DNA of 8,543 nucleotides from Nitrospina sp. (GTDB lineage: Bacteria; Nitrospinota; Nitrospinia; Nitrospinales; VA-1), in the NCBI GenBank assembly GCA_018647025.1, contig JABGTQ010000069.1:1-8543 (forward strand), in the 5' to 3' direction. The position numbers and the translations under genes were made by a program. Below are positions 6,051 through 8,543 of the stretch, piece after piece. The notes under the pieces were generated by a model. It did not search any database. It saw nothing but the letters and a program-made list of their open reading frames with translations, and was not told where the DNA came from. Numbering within the stretch: the stretch's first letter is position 1; every line of letters starts with the position of its first letter.

Positions 6051-7400
6051 TTGAAAGAAGCTAAGGACATTGACGATAGCCTTGATTTTCTCCGTTCGTT
6101 TGAAAAACATGCGAATGAGACTGAACTTGGAGAACTTGTGCTTCAAAGACTCGACCAGAAGAATAAAAGCCTTAACTTGCAAGGGAATCGCTTCACAGAA
6201 ACTGAATTTAAAAATTTATTCTTACTTGAATCTCTAAAATATCTAAAGTCCATCGACCTTAGTGAAACTGGAATGAACTCTAAGGCTCTTGGATATCTTT
6301 GCTCATCCCAATGGTTAAAAAATATTCAATCACTTTTATTGTCTAACAACAATCTAGATGACGAAGGAATATTTTTACTGTCCAAAACAAAGCACTTTCA
6401 GAAGCTTACCTCTCTCAATCTTTCGAGTAATGAAATTGGCGCGTTAGGAGCAAAGGTTTTATCTCTATCTAAATCTCTTAATAGTATTTGTAGTTTAGAT
6501 TTATCCTATAACCGAATTGAGTCCCTAGGTGTACATTCTTTGGCAAATTCTGATTTTGGTCGTCGGCTTAAAATTTTAGCTCTTCGCGATTGCTGTATTG
6601 ATAACAAAGGAATGGATGGTTTTTCTGCCTATAATTTAAATTTACTGGAATCACTTGATTTTTCTGACAACTCCATTTCAGACCAAGGAATAGAATCTTT
6701 AGCGCTATCTAATTCATTTCCAAAAATTAATCAACTAATTCTAAATAATAACCATATAGGGGATGACGGTATTTATGCTTTATCTCAATCAAAAATGTTT
6801 TGCAACCTTCAATCTTTATATTTAGCTAATAATGATTTAACAGCGGACAGTGCCATTTCAATATCAAAATCGAAGACTCTCACTCAATTAAAGATTCTAG
6901 ATTTTAATAACAATGATATTCGTTCTGAAGGAACAAAAGCTTTATGCGAGTCATCTAATTTAAAATCTGTTGAGTATCTAGATTTAGGCGGAAATAGCTT
7001 AGGAATTAAAGGAGCAGAGGCTATTGCGGAAAGTTCATATATAAAATCATTAAAATCTCTTCGCTTAAATAATAATAATATTCAAGATTCTGGAGTAGGG
7101 GCTATTACAAAATCGAAAAATTTTCACTCGCTCGAAAATCTTTATTTGGAAAATGAAAATTGGATTCATTCTGAAGGAGCAAAATCTCTCGCAATTTCAA
7201 ATGCATTTCCTGGTCTTAGACAACTCGTACTTACTCTAAATGGAATTGGAGATGATGGAGCTCTTCACCTTGCCGAAGCAAAAAATTTTAAAGCCTTAGA
7301 ACAGCTAAATGTAGCAGGAAATAAAATTAGCCCGAGAGGTGAAGATGCTCTTAGAAATTCTCCGAACCTTCAACACGTCAGATCCATAGAACTTGTTTAA
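6051..7400 (+). CDS. Leucine-rich repeat protein, ribonuclease-inhibitor-like, cytoplasmic, function unknown
   Basis: 449 residues, nearly all leucine-rich repeats. The first leucine of the x-L-x-L strand recurs at 41, 68, 95, 122, 149, 176, 202, 229, 256, 283, 310, 337, 364, 392, 419 and 446. This makes sixteen registers spaced 27 apart, with one 26 and one 28. The pattern is roughly LxSLxLxxNxIxxxGAxALxxSxxF, the RI-like class with a helical outer face, so a horseshoe-shaped binding scaffold is expected. Residues 1-40 are charged and helical-looking, probably a cap. There is no signal peptide, membrane segment, lipobox, sorting motif or attached enzyme domain, so it is probably cytosolic. 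The only usable start is TTG at 6051: the codon directly before it is an in-frame TAA (6048-6050), and the first internal ATG (codon 75) would remove the cap and more than one repeat. Its Shine-Dalgarno is weak (AGG 6037-6039). Such proteins usually bind other proteins; the partner is not identifiable here. An alternative is an eroded remnant of a larger gene, but the frame is intact. Confidence 0.85.
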   Translation: MKEAKDIDDSLDFLRSFEKHANETELGELVLQRLDQKNKSLNLQGNRFTETEFKNLFLLESLKYLKSIDLSETGMNSKALGYLCSSQWLKNIQSLLLSNNNLDDEGIFLLSKTKHFQKLTSLNLSSNEIGALGAKVLSLSKSLNSICSLDLSYNRIESLGVHSLANSDFGRRLKILALRDCCIDNKGMDGFSAYNLNLLESLDFSDNSISDQGIESLALSNSFPKINQLILNNNHIGDDGIYALSQSKMFCNLQSLYLANNDLTADSAISISKSKTLTQLKILDFNNNDIRSEGTKALCESSNLKSVEYLDLGGNSLGIKGAEAIAESSYIKSLKSLRLNNNNIQDSGVGAITKSKNFHSLENLYLENENWIHSEGAKSLAISNAFPGLRQLVLTLNGIGDDGALHLAEAKNFKALEQLNVAGNKISPRGEDALRNSPNLQHVRSIELV

Positions 7401-7510
7401 CTTTTTAAAAAAACATAAGGCCTATTAAAAATCAGATATTGCGATTAACTATATATAGACCACTTTAAAAATTTTATTTCACTCTTAAAATTATAAAAGA
7501 AACTACTCTT
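7401..7510. other. Convergent intergenic region between the LRR gene and the methyltransferase
   Basis: 110 nt, very AT-rich, where two transcripts meet. AATTTTA (7470-7476) and TAAAATT (7486-7492) can pair as a 7-bp all-A/T stem with a 9-nt loop. That is too weak to call as a terminator. ACTATATATAG (7448-7458) repeats the core of the 2190-2215 palindrome, but the flanks are not symmetric here. No gene or clear terminator is seen. Confidence 0.4.
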
Positions 7511-8326
7511 TTATTTCTTTGCTAAAAGATTGAAGGTATTCTGAGTTTTAAGAAAGCGAGTTGCGAGGAAAGAACTTAAGCCAAATCGTCGGGCACAGTA
7601 TTTATCAATTTGTAGAGTTTTTAATCCTTTTTCGCCAAATAAGTCTTTAAGTCTATAGGGGTCTATTCCACCAAATTGTCTTTGATAGTCTGCATGGTGA
7701 TATTCCCCTTCTAAAATTGATATTTTTTGTCGTATCATTTTCTGGCGGTAAATAGTTTCATCAATGCCAGCTAATGTTTGATGTATTCTATAGCGAATGA
7801 CTGAATTAATATTCTGTTTGAGAGGTTCAAAAAATATAAGAAACACCCCTCCAGGCATTAGTCTATCGCAATACATTTTTATCACTGATTCAAAATCATA
7901 CAGATGATGCAACAAGGCTGAAACGATGATTGCAGAGTATTTCTTATCATCGATATCAGCAAATGTTTCCACATCGTTCACAACCAACCGCGAACGTTTT
8001 CTATCAGCCTTTTTGATTTTACTCTCTAACACGCTTATCATTTCAGCTGATAAATCGACTCCTGTTATTTTGTAACCACGCCTTAAGAATTCTAAATATA
8101 AATACCCCGTTCCACATCCTAACTCTAAAATATCTTCACTTGGGCTATCCAATAAAGAACAAACTTGATCAACTGTTTTTTTAACTAGACGGGACTGATA
8201 AAAATTTGTTTGCTCTGGGTGTCTTTCAAGATAGAACTGATCTTCAAGTTTATGGACACGTTTATTTTCTTCTAAAACCTTTTCTCTTGTTAGAGTTTCC
8301 AAAGGAATGTCCAATTTATTTATCAT
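7511..8326 (-). CDS. Class I SAM-dependent methyltransferase, substrate unknown
   Basis: A 271-residue Rossmann-fold methyltransferase. Motif I is ILELGCGTGYL (66-76), which binds S-adenosylmethionine. GVDLSAEMI (89-97) follows, with D91 as the expected ribose-binding acid. VNDVETF (116-122) is the adenine-side strand, SALLHHLYDFE (136-146) corresponds to motif IV, and LMPGGVFLIFFEP (156-168) is the usual post-IV strand. The helical N-terminus, including HPEQTNFYQSRL (36-47), and the basic C-terminal part (from about 180) probably shape the acceptor site. No signal peptide or membrane segment is visible. The ATG overlaps the TGA of the upstream radical SAM gene (shared ATGA) and has no Shine-Dalgarno of its own, which indicates translational coupling. 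The pair probably acts in one pathway. The target could be a small molecule, a sugar or a peptide; nothing here decides. Confidence 0.9.
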   Translation of the reverse strand: MINKLDIPLETLTREKVLEENKRVHKLEDQFYLERHPEQTNFYQSRLVKKTVDQVCSLLDSPSEDILELGCGTGYLYLEFLRRGYKITGVDLSAEMISVLESKIKKADRKRSRLVVNDVETFADIDDKKYSAIIVSALLHHLYDFESVIKMYCDRLMPGGVFLIFFEPLKQNINSVIRYRIHQTLAGIDETIYRQKMIRQKISILEGEYHHADYQRQFGGIDPYRLKDLFGEKGLKTLQIDKYCARRFGLSSFLATRFLKTQNTFNLLAKK

Positions 8327-8543
8327 TTTGTTAATGCATTAACAAAAAAGCGTTTGTCTGCTTTATTGCTTTCACACTCATTACAATTAGCGCAAGTATC
8401 AGGAAACTCACCTTTCAGGTGTTGTTCACGTAAAATATTTAATTTTTCACTTTTCCATAAATTTGGGATGGTATCATTTTGAATATTCCCAATCATTAGA
8501 TTTGCATTATAGTCAACGCAACAGGGAATTACTCTGCCATCCC
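8323..8543 (-). CDS. Radical SAM/SPASM protein, C-terminal fragment cut by the window edge
   Basis: Only the last 72 codons and the TGA stop are inside the window; the gene continues past 8543. The visible part reads DGRVIPCCVDYNANLMIGNI, then IPNLWKSEKLNILR and CANCNEC. This is the layout of a SPASM auxiliary iron-sulfur cluster domain: paired cysteines in P-C-C-x-D (residues 7-8 of the fragment), a G-N-I turn, an L-W-x-S segment, and a final C50-x-x-C53-x-x-C56 cluster. The radical SAM core with its CxxxCxxC motif should lie beyond the edge, so the catalytic part cannot be verified here. SPASM radical SAM enzymes modify peptides, enzymes or sugars by radical chemistry. The stop overlaps the start of the methyltransferase (ATGA), so the two are co-translated. 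The frame was read directly from the sequence. The family call is strong; substrate is unknown. Confidence 0.8.
   Translation of the reverse strand, partial: DGRVIPCCVDYNANLMIGNIQNDTIPNLWKSEKLNILREQHLKGEFPDTCANCNECESNKADKRFFVNALTK

Noticed and set aside
6000..6182. A 60-codon minus-strand frame across the LRR gene start
   Set aside because: Low-complexity K/L/N/F-rich product typical of AT-rich antisense DNA. It overlaps the LRR N-terminus and has no supporting context.
6171..7397. 81-nt periodicity of the LRR region as a recent tandem DNA duplication
   Set aside because: The 27-residue period is clear in protein, but the DNA copies are strongly diverged, with no long identical stretches seen between them. 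This is old repeat architecture rather than a recent expansion.

Overview
This is an AT-rich bacterial chromosomal window with five complete protein genes that can be placed in known families, one complete leucine-rich repeat gene of unknown role, and one gene cut by the right edge. A full-length SMC condensin is present rather than MukB, which argues against an enterobacterial-type gammaproteobacterium. Start codons are mixed (ATG, GTG, TTG), and Shine-Dalgarno sites are present but not uniform. Nothing visible fixes the phylum. There are no rRNA or tRNA genes, insertion sequences, phage genes or CRISPR arrays.

Layout. Left block, minus strand, read from right to left: a small Spx/ArsC-type thioredoxin-fold protein (1721-2065), a NudL-type CoA pyrophosphatase (1121-1675) and an orphan ATP-grasp ligase (148-1092). 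The gaps are 45 and 28 nt, so they probably form one operon, with a weak possible terminator near position 25-49. A 269-nt divergent intergenic region (2066-2334) separates this block from smc. It carries a perfect 26-bp palindrome almost exactly at its centre. smc (2335-5898, plus strand) follows alone, and its real start is an ATG 27 nt inside the longest possible reading frame.

After a 152-nt gap comes a plus-strand gene (6051-7400) for a protein made almost entirely of 27-residue leucine-rich repeats. It starts with TTG directly after an in-frame stop. It converges with a minus-strand pair at the right edge: a class I SAM-dependent methyltransferase (7511-8326), translationally coupled by an ATGA overlap to the C-terminal SPASM domain of a radical SAM enzyme (8323-8543 and beyond).

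How the genes fit together. smc is core chromosome-organisation machinery and has no obvious functional tie to its neighbours. The left operon combines a thiol-type protein, CoA turnover and an unknown carboxylate-amine ligase. That grouping is suggestive but does not define a pathway. The radical SAM/methyltransferase pair is the likeliest entry to a specialised modification cluster, most of which would lie beyond the right edge. No complete novel system can be demonstrated within these bases. The best leads are that pair, the very regular LRR protein, and the central palindrome.
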